NCBI GenBank assembly: GCA_027186245.1
Contig: CP114489.1
Span: 8,625,501 to 8,689,500 of the forward strand
Direction of reading: 5' to 3'
Length of the DNA: 64,000 nt
From: Coriaria nepalensis
Taxonomy: Eukaryota; Streptophyta; Magnoliopsida; Cucurbitales; Coriariaceae
Made by a program: the position numbers and the translations under genes. The notes beneath the pieces are model-generated. The model was not told where the DNA came from and searched no databases. It saw nothing but the letters and a program-made list of their open reading frames with translations. Position 1 is the first letter of the stretch. Every line of letters begins with the position of its first letter. Below, in pieces: positions 37,824-49,760 of the stretch.

Positions 37824-39900
37824 GATGTTGTTTGATGATTAAACCTCTTCTTCTTCTTGCTATTAATGTCTATGTGTGACGGTCTTACTTTTAACTATTG
37901 ACTGTCTTGTTGTTGTTGAATAAGATGGATTCCCCAGCTCCTGAAATGAAATGAGAAAAGAAAAAAAAAAGTAAGGGTTTCAAATCCAGGGGAGTGGTCA
38001 ATCAGGACTCTGATTCCCTATCTCCACCTTCTCAGACTGGCTTGATATTAAGTAAAGTTTATATTATAAGAGATGCAAATTTCATTTCAATTGTTCCCTC
38101 AAAAAGAAAAGGAATATTTATTTCTAAAAACCAATTTTTAAATAATAAACGACATGGTTAGACACCATCTTGCTTAAACAACCATCCTTGAAATGAAACC
38201 CAGAAAAATATGGAATATGAAATTGAAGTTCTAAGAAGAGCATAATGCATCAAGAGACACCTGGCATGTGGAAAAGACAGTTCCAAAATGCACAAGTTTT
38301 GTCATTAAATTGAAATAGAAGAGAAAAAATAATTACGTCATTTACAACAGAGCTTGAACCACAAAAGCCCGATGAAGCAAAATTGGTTAGCTTCTCTGGT
38401 TATGAGCTGATGAATGACAACACCAACATGAAGAACAATTCCAGTGACAAATATGTGAGGTGGCACATGACATATCTACTATTGGAAAACAGTGGCGGTG
38501 CCACATAAATTTCTTTAACACATTTTAATAAAATTTTCTCATAATTCCAGTAAATACAAAAGCATGAAGGGCTATGACTGGTGAGAAAAGACCTATATTG
38601 CTAGGTATAAGAATAATTAGAACAGTATCAGAAACACAGTAATGCACACTAACATGCATAGAAGAAAGGAAAAATCAAAGAAGATAGTAGCTTTGTGCAA
38701 AACATAGAGAGGATAGAGTCATAGAGATCAGAGAGAGAGAGAGCTTACTTCAATTCAAAGCATTGAAGATTACTGGATGGATAGCAAAAATGTAGATTTT
38801 GAAAATATTTATTGTACATCCTCATCAATCTTCTTTTTCCCATGTATAATTCCACTGGTGCAGTAGTGTTTCCCAGAGGCCTGAAGGAAAGACACGGTTC
38901 ACTGTTAGTTGGACAGTCAATCAAAAGAATTCGTAATACAGCAAGTGAAGCAGAACCAAAAATTATGCAAAGACTAACAAAAAAAAAGTATCAAACTCGT
39001 CAGAATCTTATTCCATAAATTAAAAAAAAAATCAAGATTAGATATAATTTGATGGCAGCTAGTTTCACCCACCAGTACTGCCATTGGCAACCGGTAGCCA
39101 GTATCTCAATATTCACTGATCACTTTAGAAATCTATCCATGCTATGTGTCCTCCTGAAAAGAGACAATTACATGCATTAAGACAGTAATTTAATCAACCA
39201 AGTAATAACATTTATATATTACTCCAAGATGAATTTCTCTTTGACTCTTGTTCTTTGACACTGATTGAGCTGACTCCAAATTTTCAGAAGTACTTATAGA
39301 AATTTAATAGACCAATGAGACATTGGTCTATTAAATTAAGACCTAAATAGTATCCTGTATAGCCATAGATCCTGTCCATCCAATTTAATAGAAATTGTTC
39401 GATTCTATGGCTATACAGTAACCAACTCTAAGGGATAAAGAAATGAAAAAAGTAATTAAGACCTAAATAGGATCCTGTATAGCTATAGAATCGAAACTTT
39501 CAACAAACCTTCATCGATTTGTAAGCGTGAAAATGCTAGTAATTTTGTATAAAGATCCTCTGATCACACAACAACTCGAACTCAAACCTCTAAACAAGAG
39601 ACTAAAGAGTATTCAAAAATTCGAAATGTCAAAAGGATTTCGAATTTCAATCAATCAAAGAGAAACTAATGAGTACTAAGGAGAAATTGAGTTCCGGATC
39701 AACATCAGAGTTTTAAATAGGAGACTGTGAACTTACCTAGTGTTAGAGCTGTTCTTCAAGTTTGAGATTCGATGGAAAAGGATCTCGTCAAGAGAAACCG
39801 TTGGCCACGAGATGAGGATGAGTTATGAACTACTCTGTTTAATGCGAGAGAGAGACTGTATTGGATGGAAATGGAGAAATTGATACGGAGGTGTATTAAT
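37824..39900 (-). promoter_or_regulatory. 5' UTR with ~1.8-kb leader intron and promoter side of the 713-aa gene
   Basis: On the minus strand a strong donor (CTAG|GTAAGTTCAC) sits at 39737/39736 and an acceptor (TTTCATTTCAG|GAGCTGG) at 37941/37940. This leaves an 117-nt 5' UTR exon piece just before the ATG at 37823. The first UTR exon would lie around 39737-39870. The intron is AT-rich and carries the hairpin/repeat patch at 39301-39495. Upstream, a purine-rich minus-strand tract (39935-39990) flanks the likely promoter. The bounds are inferred from splice consensus only. Confidence 0.55.
39301..39495. repeat. perfect hairpin plus direct and inverted repeats in the leader intron
   Basis: AATTTAATAGACCAATG, a three-base loop AGA and the exact reverse complement form a 17-bp hairpin at 39301-39337. 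The following ATTAAGACCTAAATAGTATCCTGTATAGC recurs with minor changes at about 39452-39484. Between them GATTCTATGGCTATACAG (about 39400-39418) is an inverted copy of CTGTATAGC(C/T)ATAGA(A)TC. No coding role is seen. Confidence 0.85.
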
Positions 39901-39934
39901 GGAGAATTGGAGAAGAATTTCCGAGATATTTTTC

Positions 39935-39950
39935 TTCTTTCTTTCTTTTC

Positions 39951-39981
<31 letters not shown>

Positions 39982-39990
39982 CTTTTGGAG
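39935..39990. repeat. (TTTTC)n pyrimidine microsatellite
   Basis: The plus strand shows repeated TTTTC/TTTC units followed by a T run, and then G-rich GGAGGGTGGGGGGG (to about 40000). It lies just upstream of the presumed start of the minus-strand gene. Confidence 0.85.
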
Positions 39991-40130
39991 GGTGGGGGGG
40001 TTGAAAATGAGGAAAGTGTAAACAGGTAAACAATTGGCCAAACAAAAAAAAAAAAAGATAAACAGGTAACAATGGGTAACGTGTGAAAACAGGTGGTAAA
40101 GGGTTACACCACGTTCCAATCATAGTAATC

Positions 40131-40203
40131 AGATTAAATTAATTAAATTAATAAATTAATTAAATTAATTAAATTAATAAATTAATTAAATTAATTAAAT
40201 TAA
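40131..40203. repeat. ATTAAATTA-type tandem repeat
   Basis: The tract is built from AATTAATTAAATTAATAAATT units; a ~35-bp block is present twice. It is simple low-complexity DNA. Confidence 0.85.
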
Positions 40204-41227
40204 TGTGGGCAAATCAATCCAATTAATTAAAACTTTCAACCTAAATCAATCTTACAGGGACACTAGATGACCATCCAAAATTTAAGTATGAATTATAATA
40301 AATATTTAAAAAATAATATATATATTATAGTAAATTTTTAATTTCATTAAATATGAAATATTTATGTAAATATTATATAAAAATTAAAATAATATTTTAA
40401 ATTTAATGAAATTTAAAATTTTTATTTATATTTTCTTTTTTTTTTTAATTAAAATTTTTTATTTATAACCTACTTTATTTTTTTTTCCTTTTTAACTTAT
40501 ATCACCCTTCTTTATCTTGTCTTCTGCCAATCTTAACTATCTACATAAATTATTAATTGTTAGAAAAAAAAAATTAAATAAATAAATAATAATATATTAA
40601 AGAAAGAGAAAATAATATTAAAAAATTTAGTAATTTTTTCGGTGAGTGGTAAATGTTGATAGTTGCAATGATGGTAGCGGCAAGGAGGGTGAGATAGTAA
40701 AGTGAAAATGGAAAATAAATTAAATTAATTAAAAATATATAATTTAAATTAAATAATATAAAAATATAAATAAAAATTTTTCATTTGATCAAACTTGAAT
40801 TTTAATAATTATTTAAAAATCATATACATGGTACATATTCATCCATATTTAATATAATTAAGAGTTTATTATAATTTAAATTTAAAATTAGTTAGTTTCA
40901 AAATATTTAGAATATTTATTATAATTTTAATAAATTATTATTTTTGGAGTTTATCATAATTTTCCTTTAATAATATTATTTGGTAAATTATTATTTTTGT
41001 ATTTCTATATTTCATGTTTTCCTATTTTCATCTATTTAATTTAGTTTGAATAAGATTTATAACTTTATTTTTGTTCTATTTTAATTTAGGAGTAAAAATT
41101 ATAAAAGAAAAAATTTTAAATTTTAAAAAATTAGAAAATATTCACTTCACTTCCTTGTTTTTTTCTTTAACTCAAACTTTGGAATGATATTTAGTGATTG
41201 GAACTTCATAAGCCTTCACTTGGAGAG
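40204..41227. other. AT-rich intergenic DNA, no gene seen
   Basis: Extremely AT-rich DNA with short homopolymers. There may be decayed repeats, but no specific element can be supported. Confidence 0.5.
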
Positions 41228-41809
41228 TAGATATGCAATATAGGTTGGGATCGCCCAATAAAGCCCGACCTGAATATGCGCTCGCGCCCGTTGTATGCGG
41301 ATACAGGCTCAGCCCGGCCCGTACATAAATGCTAGCCAAGCTTATGTTTTGTATCAGCAGGTTGGCCCGGCCGACCTATTTTAAAAATGAGTCATGAACC
41401 AGCCTGCAGATAAACAGTATCATCCTGCTAATGCAGCAGTAAGATGATATACCTTAAGCTTTAGCCTACAAGGATAAAGCTTAAGGGAGCCATAAAATGG
41501 CTCCCTGCTCTTTATTTCTTTTTCTTTTTTTAATTCAAAATTTTCCCTCTAACCATAATTCTATTATTTTTACTATAAATACCTACTCAAATTATTTTCA
41601 TAAATCACAATTCACAACTCAAAAAATCATCTCTCAAGTCTCAACTCTCAATTATTCTCTATTTATTTTTTTTACTAATTTAAAGTCTCAATTATCAATT
41701 TTACAATTCATGATTCTAGTCTTGACTCTCAACTCTCAAGTTCCGAAATCTAATTTCAGGTTGGTTCCAAGTTTGATCTTCCAAGTTTTAACTAATTCTA
41801 ATATATAGA

Positions 41810-41842
<33 letters not shown>

Positions 41843-41853
41843 TTACTTAGAAA

Positions 41854-43974
41854 ATGGATAACTTAGATAACGCACGTAATTTTGGAGGTCAGGTAGAATT
41901 GCCATTTTATAGTATATGTCCTACATGATATATAGAATTAGACGAAAGTAATTTTTCAAATATTTACGAGGTCCACGAGGATGAGGTCAATCTCAACAAT
42001 GAAGTAACAACTACATTGAGTACAGCTGCTTCTACAAAATGCAAGAAGACAACTTAAAAATGTTGGTTTTGTTTTGATGAGTTATATAATCCAAATGAAT
42101 TCGGTAAAATTAAAAAATATGTTGTATGTAAGATATGCAAAAAGACTCTAACTATTATTGGAACTGGTGGAATTACCTACTTAAAACATCATAAAGATAA
42201 ATGTATGCCTGATCCCACAACCGATATAGATACGTCTCAAACTCAATTAAAATTTCAACTTTATGGTTCGATCTCTACGTGGTTATATCACGAAATGAGA
42301 GCTAGATATACTCTTGCTAAGTTGATTGCTTATTTTGATTTGCCTATTTGTTTTGCTGACCTGAATATTATGAAAACTTTATTCGAGACTCATATTGTCA
42401 TTTCTATAAAAGAGTAAGTAGAAATACAATTAGAAGTGATATAGAAGCATGTTTTAAAAAATAATATGATGCTTTAAAAAAAAAGGTTCACCTCATGTTA
42501 GTATTGCATTAACATCTGATATTTGGAGTGTAAGGTCTAAGCAAAATTATCTATCTATAGTTAGTCACTATTTAGATGTTGAAAATTATAGGTTTTAAAA
42601 TTATTGAGACTCCACATAATGTTGAAAATATTTGTGATATAATTATGCAAGTTTTGAATAAGTTTGATATAATATAATGTATCATATCAATTACATTAGA
42701 TAATAGTTCTTCAAATACGAAAGTAATATCTTTGTTTGATGATCAACTTAATGGGCATAATGGTGAAATATTTCTACATCAACGGTGTAATTGTCACATA
42801 ATTTAGTAGGTATGAAATTAGTAACGAATGAAATCACAAATATTCGAGATGCATTAGCTTTCAGAGTTAGCTATAATCCTCGTATAGCTGCATTTAGACA
42901 ATTATGCAAGAACACAGGTAATAAACCTCCGAAGTTTATACTTGATATGGATATAAGATAGAATTCGACTTATATAATGTTATAACAACATATTCCATAT
43001 AAAGATGAGATTACTATGTTTTTACATATAAATTAAGGTACATCTATTGTATTACGTAAAAACGATTGAGATACTACTGAAAAATTTAACAAAATTTCAA
43101 AAGTTTTTTACGAGTCTATTATGATTTTATCTACTATTTACTACTTCACCGTTGGTTATTACACAACTCATTAATATTATTCAGATGTTTACCGCTTATG
43201 ATGATAATGTTATTTTTAAACCGATTATAGAAAAAAAGAAGATAAAATACTTAAAATATTGGAAAGAAATTCCACTTTTGTATTGCTTTGGAGTTCTATT
43301 GCATCCTAGACTTATGTATGAACGTTTTAGTAAGGTTATTTTTTTTATACGAAGAGAATTAGATATTTCTTATGATGAACTAATCGCTAATGCAAATATA
43401 ATATTCCGTAAAGTATGCTGTTTATGAAAAATAAGTATAGTGACTTGAGACCTCAACATTCTGATCAACAAAATGAATGACCAAAAAAGGCGATATGGAA
43501 TATTTACAATAAGAAGATGAGTTCTTCAAGTAGTGGTACTTCAGAATATTAGGAGTTTTAAAAGTACCTTGAATCCCCATATGATGAGGATGAAGATAAC
43601 TTTAATATCTTGCAACGATGGAAATATAATTCAAAAAGGTTTTCTATATTAGTTTGACTGGCACATGACGTTTTGACCATCCCTGTCTCAATAGTATTTT
43701 CAAAATCAGCCTTTAGCATAGGCGGGAGAATCATTTCTGATAGAAGATCTAAATTAACGCCTGAAATGATTGAAATACTATCGTGCATAAGAGATTGAAA
43801 ATGTGCAGATCAGCAAAACCAACATCAAATGTACGGAGCAAAACCAACATCAAATGTACATTTCTTATTGATCCGTATCAATAAGAAATGTACGGAGCAT
43901 TTGATAATTTATATCTCGAATTTGAATACGAAACTCTTAATAATGTAGTAGGAAGTAGTTCAACCTCCCATTAG
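41854..43974 (+). pseudogene. hAT transposase pseudogene (BED finger + hAT C-terminal dimerisation domain)
   Basis: Reading from the ATG at 41854 (MDNLDNARNFGG) one frame continues with early stops near 41927 and 42056. It passes a BED-type zinc finger (VCKICKK...YLKHHKDKC, ~42121-42206) and the open run 42205-42417 (STWLYHEMRARYTLAKLIAYFDLP), then further stops and shifts. The plus strand around 43560-43800 encodes YDEDEDNFNILQRWK, then HDVLTIPVSIVFSKSAFSIGGRIISD, the hAT dimerisation signature with A-S to K-S like decay. The tail ends SSSTSH at a TAG (43972-43974). Disabled by many stops and by a local rearrangement at 43812-43893. Confidence 0.85.
43812..43893. repeat. 25-bp tandem duplication joined to a 16-bp perfect hairpin
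   Basis: AGCAAAACCAACATCAAATGTAC occurs at 43812-43834 and again at 43837-43859. The second copy runs into GTACATTTCTTATTGA, a six-base loop and its exact reverse complement (43856-43893). This interrupts the hAT dimerisation/tail coding region and looks like filler made during break repair or replication slippage. Confidence 0.9.
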
Positions 43975-44642
43975 AAATTATAGATTATGATGTAATTTTA
44001 ATAATGTATTTTTTTTCATTCTTTTTAAGACTTTATTGTAAGTTATGTTTTTTCCACTTTTAAATCGAGAGGTTTTTTTGACAGAACTATCGATCATTAC
44101 AAATCATAATAAAGTTATTTCTTTAGCTAACTCTTTGTTATTTGTTAATAATATACAAAATTATAAGTCTTCAAAAATAACAAAATTGGAAAAAAAAATC
44201 ACAAGGTTTCAGGATAATACTACTTTAGGTCCATTTACTTTACCAGAACATAATTAAATATGAGTTATTAAATAAATAGATAAATATATTACTTTTATAT
44301 TATAAAATTTTTTATTGTGTCATAAAACTACTTTATTGAACTATAAAACTTATTTATTCTATCACGGAATAATTTTTTGCTTAAAAATAGAAAATCCCAT
44401 TTTTAATCGGGCTCGGACCAGGCCGAGAGTTTTGAGGTCCGGTCCGACCTGAGCTCAACCCTACCTAAATGAGCTCGGGCCCAATGCGGGCCGAACCGGG
44501 TAGGGCCGGCTCGACCCGGATTGCCACCACTATTTGAGATTATATTATGTGGTTAGCTAAGCTAAGCTTACTCGGTACATCCACTTTACTGTTATTTAAC
44601 TATTATATTTTAACTCATTCATCTTTGATCCATCAATCTCCT

Positions 44643-45031
44643 TTCACAAAATTTCCACCATCGTTTCGAGCCCATATCTCATAAAATTTGGAATCCTTTC
44701 AAACCCAAATCTCAAGAAAACTAGGTTTGATTTGAATCCGGATCTCAAAAAATCTAAGCTTACTTCAAACTCAGATCTCATGAAATATTAAATCAATTCG
44801 AGCACAGATCTCACAAAATTTAGGCTCGTTTCGAGCTTGAACCGCACAAAATATGGGCTCATTTCGAGTTCAAATATGGGAATATTTTGATCTGGATCTC
44901 ATGAAATATAAGCTTGTTTTAATCCCATATATGAGGAAATATGGGTTCGTTTCGAATTCGGATCTCACGAATCTGACGAACCCATATCACGAAAGTTGGG
45001 TTCATTTCAAATATAGTTCCAAAATGTCTAG
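44643..45031. repeat. 33-bp minisatellite, about 11-12 units
   Basis: The unit is close to ATCTCANGAAATNTGGGTTCATTTCGAACCCAG. Units of exactly 33 bp start near 44643, 44676 and onward. One 22-bp and one 24-bp shortened unit break the array near 44874 and 44970. Divergence between units is high, so the array is old. Since 33 is a multiple of three, a frame can stay open through part of it (44853-45041), but there is no other sign of a gene. Confidence 0.85.
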
Positions 45032-48000
45032 GTCAATTTGAACCTACATCTGACCCTAGAGAGATAAAGAAAGATAAATAGAGAGAGCGATGAGGATGAC
45101 GAGTTGATGCTGATGTGGTGGCGACGGTGGAAACTATGGGGGAAATTTTGTGATAGGAAATGGATGGGTTGGGAATGGAGGAATTAAAATATACATTTTT
45201 AAATTTTTTGATGTTTTATTTTTTTTTTCGGACATTCATGATTAAAATGAGATAAAAATAAAAGTTAAAAAATCATATTGTCTTAAACCCAAGTTAAAAT
45301 AAAAGGACGAAAATAATAATTTAACTTATAATTTTTTATATGATACGATGAATAATTGCAAATAGATGTCCATTTGTTCTCTTCTCTATCTCTTCCACTT
45401 CTATTTTTACTTCACTCTTTGTTCTACTTTATTCAATATCGTTGCTCATGTCTTTTGGTGTTGCAACTTTTCTCATCATGAGCCTTCAAATATAATCATT
45501 GTAGAGAATGATATCTGAGTAAAAAGATCAAATAAGAAACCCATCTCTACTCATGTTCTTGTTATTTTATTATTATTTCATTGCGTATAATTTACTTTCC
45601 TTCAATTTGGTGTACTTGCTCTTCAATCAAGCGAATCTTTCACAACAAGTTGTCACCATGAATTGCTCTATTCTTCCCCATCGATAGCATGAAATTATTC
45701 TACTTTTTTTATTTCAAGATACTTATATTTTGTAAGAGTGATACATGTCAATGCGTGTTTAATGGACGTAGTTTCAAGTTATTCATATGGATTGCTTCAT
45801 AATAATACTTTTATGAAAAATCTATAAGGGAAATAAAATATCTGGAGCATATAATTCAAATTCCTATGAAACTTATATTAGTCTATGAACAATCCTGCGG
45901 TGGAAAAACAAATATGTACGATTTTTAAGAAATCCGAACTATTCATAGATTTTATTCTAAAATTAAGATTATTCAATGTATATTAATGAAATATTTAACA
46001 GAAAATTCATAAAATTTTAAAAAACTTGAAGAGATAAATTTAGAAACTTTATCTATTTAATAAAGAGATATAAACCTTTCAAATTTTCAAACCTCCATAA
46101 TCTCCCACTATTCGGTCTCTAATCATATCCACACAAACTAATTTGCTTAGATTTGTTTTCTATTAGGGATTTCAATTGGAGAAAAAAACATCGAACACTG
46201 AGGGTGGGCAACGACTTAGGGTATGAGCCCAATGATTTTCTCATCTCCACCATAAAGCTTAAATACATGGCTATTCTTCAACTGAGCCAATTCTAATTGT
46301 GTACCAATTTAGTCCACTTTAAAACTCATTGATTTATCTTATTTGTATCAGATTTGTTTGACTTTAAAACTCATTTTAAATTAATCAGTTAATTCAATCT
46401 TCTATGAATGAAGAAGTAGTGGGCTCATTTCCCTTGCATGCGCCTTTATTTAAATTAGATTCTTTCTAATTTTTTAATGATTCATCATATATAGAATCTT
46501 TAAAAGTAAATTGATCTAACATAAATGCAATTCATCAAAGAGAGAAAAAAGAATGGAGAGAAAGAAAATATTTTCTTTCTTTCTAAATAAGAGAACAAAG
46601 AAATCACTAAAAAAAATGAGAGATAGATAAGAACTATTACTAGACCTCTTCCCCCTTTTCGACTTTTCCTCTCCTTTTGTTTGTGCTCCTACCCTAGCTT
46701 TTCATTATGTTTTATAGACATCTAAGGACTTTTTTCTAAGAACTCATGTAGAATGAGACATTTTCCCTAGCATACGGAAAACAAATCTAGGATGATGGCT
46801 ATTAAAATATGAGTAAGGGATGGGAGGGGAGGCTCTCGAAACCAAACGAGACTAGAAAGAACATGGGAATTAGAACCATTCATGTTAGTGCTTTTGTCTC
46901 AAAGAGCCAATAAAGGGGCATCCCTCTTTATCTTAATTTCGGTTTAAATGATATATCGATCTGGATAAAATTTGGATTAGTTGTAGTATGGATTAAGGAG
47001 CTGATCCTCCATGTTGTGGTTATGGAGGGGGTTGTCGCCGCATAACAGAGGCAAAAGCGGGGTCCACCGAAGCTATATATGTTGATTGAAAGCGAAGAAG
47101 AGAGAACTCAATTGCCAACGCAAAAATAGAAAGAGTTAGGTCATTCAAAATGGAATTCTTCTAAGATCCATTGCTCCATTTTTCATGCTCTACTCCCAAA
47201 ATGTAGAGAGAATTTAGAGGGTTGATCGTGGTTGGTTGGTCTAGAAGTCATAGGAGAGGCAAGCTAAGTGAAAACAAAATTATACTAGTGCAATATAGAA
47301 TTTTATGGATCATGCACGTCACACTTTCTATATCTCCTCTATCTACAAGGTAAACATCTTAGCTTATAACAATGGCTCCACACTGACTGGTTGATGTATT
47401 GGCCTTACAGTAATAGGGCTGGGAAGTATGACCCTTCAATTTGAATGCCCCATCTCTTGTCGCCTGTAGCATTTTCTTATAGAAATCTTGTATAATTATA
47501 ATAAAAAAATGAATTATTTATAAAGAAAGTATCAATCAAATCAAAGAGTGTTCTTCCTCTAGTGAAGAAGAGAATGGCTTTATATAGACACACTTGAGCC
47601 ATGCCATGTTCATCGCCCTAGGTTAACCATGATTGCATTTCATTCCATTTATGGATTCTCGCTCTGAAGAACATATACAAGGACCTATGTCGGCTTACGT
47701 ACATCTCATTGACTAAATGCTCAGGTATAACACGCCGCATATCATCCTCTATTTCTATAGAGGAAAGATAAAGAAAAGAAACGAGATGTAGTGCTATAGG
47801 ACCTTATTCTTTTCTACTTGACATTATTTTCCTTGATTGTTTTAAAATTACATACAAGGTAGCCTGCTCACTTAGCATTTGCACTAAGGATTTAATCAAA
47901 GTCAAACTAGAATTAAAAAAAAAAAAAACAAACCTTTCCCTTATTATTATTAGTCAATGTATAAGTGTACTCCTTCATCCTAGTAAAGGCGGATTAAGCC

Positions 48001-48225
48001 AAACAAAAGCTAATAGAAAAAAAGAAAAGAAAGAGGATTGGTATTACTGGCATAACATCTACTGTTGGATGAAAAAAAATGTAGGTTGGGAAATTTGAAG
48101 AAGAAAAAACTACTTGAATAAAGGATAGAATTAAGGCAGATAAAGAGGAAACTTAATATTTTAAGCAATATTTTATTTTTTTCTTCTTGAAAATATAAGC
48201 ATAATATTATAGTAAGGAGCTTCCT
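45032..48225. other. intergenic DNA, no gene seen
   Basis: About 3.2 kb of non-coding DNA of mixed composition. The part at 45880-46640 reads like decayed LTR or other repeat sequence, but no terminal motifs, primer site or protein remnant could be pinned down. I see no tRNA or rRNA. Confidence 0.45.
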
Positions 48226-48362
48226 GGTCATGACGGACTGAGCGGAGTCGCTAACTTCAGATACTTTAATCGATCATGACTGATTGAGAGAGGTCGTTGA
48301 CCCGAGATGTGATCTGATCAGGGGAGACTGAGCAAAATCACTAATCTCATATATTATTGCTC
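48226..48362. repeat. three-unit ~45-bp tandem repeat
   Basis: Units begin at 48226-48227 (GGTCATGACGGACTGAG), 48272 (GATCATGACTGATTGAG) and 48315 (GATCAGGGGAGACTGAG). Each is followed by a GTCG/ATCACTAAC-like middle. About 250 bp further on, two ~32-bp units (TAAGACCTGCCAGGAGCAC and TAAGACGTGCTAGGGGCAC, 48600-48660) form a second small array. Such arrays occur in LTRs and intergenic DNA. Confidence 0.75.
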
Positions 48363-48660
48363 ATAGAGGATCATAGATCACGCTAACGGCAGCATTCTTA
48401 GGGCCCATAGTAGAAGAAAGAGCATCTCAGTTGTATAAAAACATTTATAAGAATTTATAGAACTATTCAATCGCGTTGATTTCAAAAATATATTACAAAT
48501 ATGTTTTGTGCATGTGATAAGTTTTAACATGTTACCGGCCTCTCCTTTTCTTGGGGCCACGACTTAAAGAGAGAAAGTTATTTTAAGACATGTCAAGGTA
48601 TGCATAAAGTGTAAGACCTGCCAGGAGCACGCATCAAGTATAAGACGTGCTAGGGGCACA

Positions 48661-49760
48661 CACATGAGAGCATTGGTAATCACACAAGGCCCTATTTGTA
48701 TTGTAATAAAAGTATTATTATTTTTAATTTATTTAAAAATAACACATCCATGAGCATTTAGATGAGTTTTATTTTCTTATTACAACTGGTTTACATGATA
48801 TGCTTGTGACATAAAATCTTTACTTACCGAGCTATTAGCTCATAGTAGTTGATTGTGTTTTAGGTGATAAAAAAAAAGGAAAGTCAGTAGTTTCGTGATT
48901 GAGTCAATGAAGTGCAATCGACGTGGTGTAAAGTACATATGGGCTTGACCTCTGGGGAGACGAAAAAGTAATAAAAATAAAAATTTGGGAGGCCTTTAAA
49001 CATATTTTGAGAAGTCTCTAAAAGCAGCACTTTGTTTTATTAACAAAGTTATAAATATTATCATGTTTATATGTTATGTACATAAATTTATATATAACGT
49101 ATTATGTTTTCTTTTAATACTGTTGCCAAGATAGATTTAAACAGAGTTTTAAGAAAATTACAAATTTTATGTATCTTTACTAAAGGATTTCGAGTTAGTT
49201 AGATATGTAATACTCCTACTAGTTATATTTGAAGGAAAATAAAAATATTTATTTTCTCAAAGGTATTCAATAAGCAATATGGCTAGTAGTAGGGTCGTTA
49301 CACCTCGAGGCGCATTTAGTGGATAGAAGCTAAAAACCTCTATCTTTCAAACCCTATCGCTTAATGGTCCTCTTAGTAGCCCTCGAGCCATCGGGTTCGG
49401 AGGAAATTTATGGTTTATGACACATATTTAGACCAAATATCACATTTTAGTAACAATCATATATTAATTTAATCAATTGATAGAAAGTTAATATATTCAT
49501 TTTGGATAAACATTCTCAAAATTGAAAAGAAATGGCGAGCACCAAAATGGATAATAATTTCATTTATTGAAGAAGTTAGATATAATTACAAACATAATCA
49601 AAAGTCATATATCTATATATTGTTGATAAATATTACATGTTATCTGACGGTGGAAAAGACGAATATGCTCGTCACAAATAAATATTACATCTAGACCTGT
49701 ATGGTGATACTTAAGATATTTCAACATGTACACACCAGAATCTTTTTTTACTAAGGCTTG
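48661..49760. other. intergenic DNA upstream of the Ulp1-like remnant
   Basis: No gene is seen. Phrases such as TAGTAGGGTCGTTACA near 49285-49300 look like retroelement LTR ends, but no matching partner was found. Confidence 0.4.

Larger units (their letters stand above)
41228..44532 (+). mobile_element. degenerate autonomous-type hAT DNA transposon, ~3.3 kb
   Basis: The right end reads TTGCCACCACTA outward, preceded by GC-rich subterminal motifs (GGGCCGGCTCGACCCGG, GCCCGCATTGGGCCCGAGCTC). The left end starts TAGATATGCAATATAGGTTGGGA and has GC-rich GCCCGACC, GCGCCCG and GCCCGGCCCG motifs to ~41380. The ends pair imperfectly as TAG(N)GGCAAT. The 8-bp flanks TTGGAGAG (41220-41227) and TTTGAGAT (44533-44540) agree at 6 of 8, consistent with an old hAT target-site duplication. 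Inside is a broken hAT transposase with BED finger and dimerisation domain. Subterminal GC-rich repeats in an AT-rich context are typical of plant hAT elements. Confidence 0.8.

Noticed and set aside
39823..40123. Lys/Glu-rich minus-strand frames
   Set aside because: They are translations of the purine microsatellite near the promoter.
44045..44257. 70-codon plus-strand frame in the hAT 3' part
   Set aside because: No match to transposase domains and beyond the transposase tail; probably chance.
45880..46640. Possible solo LTR
   Set aside because: No TG...CA ends with target-site duplication, no primer site and no second copy could be shown.
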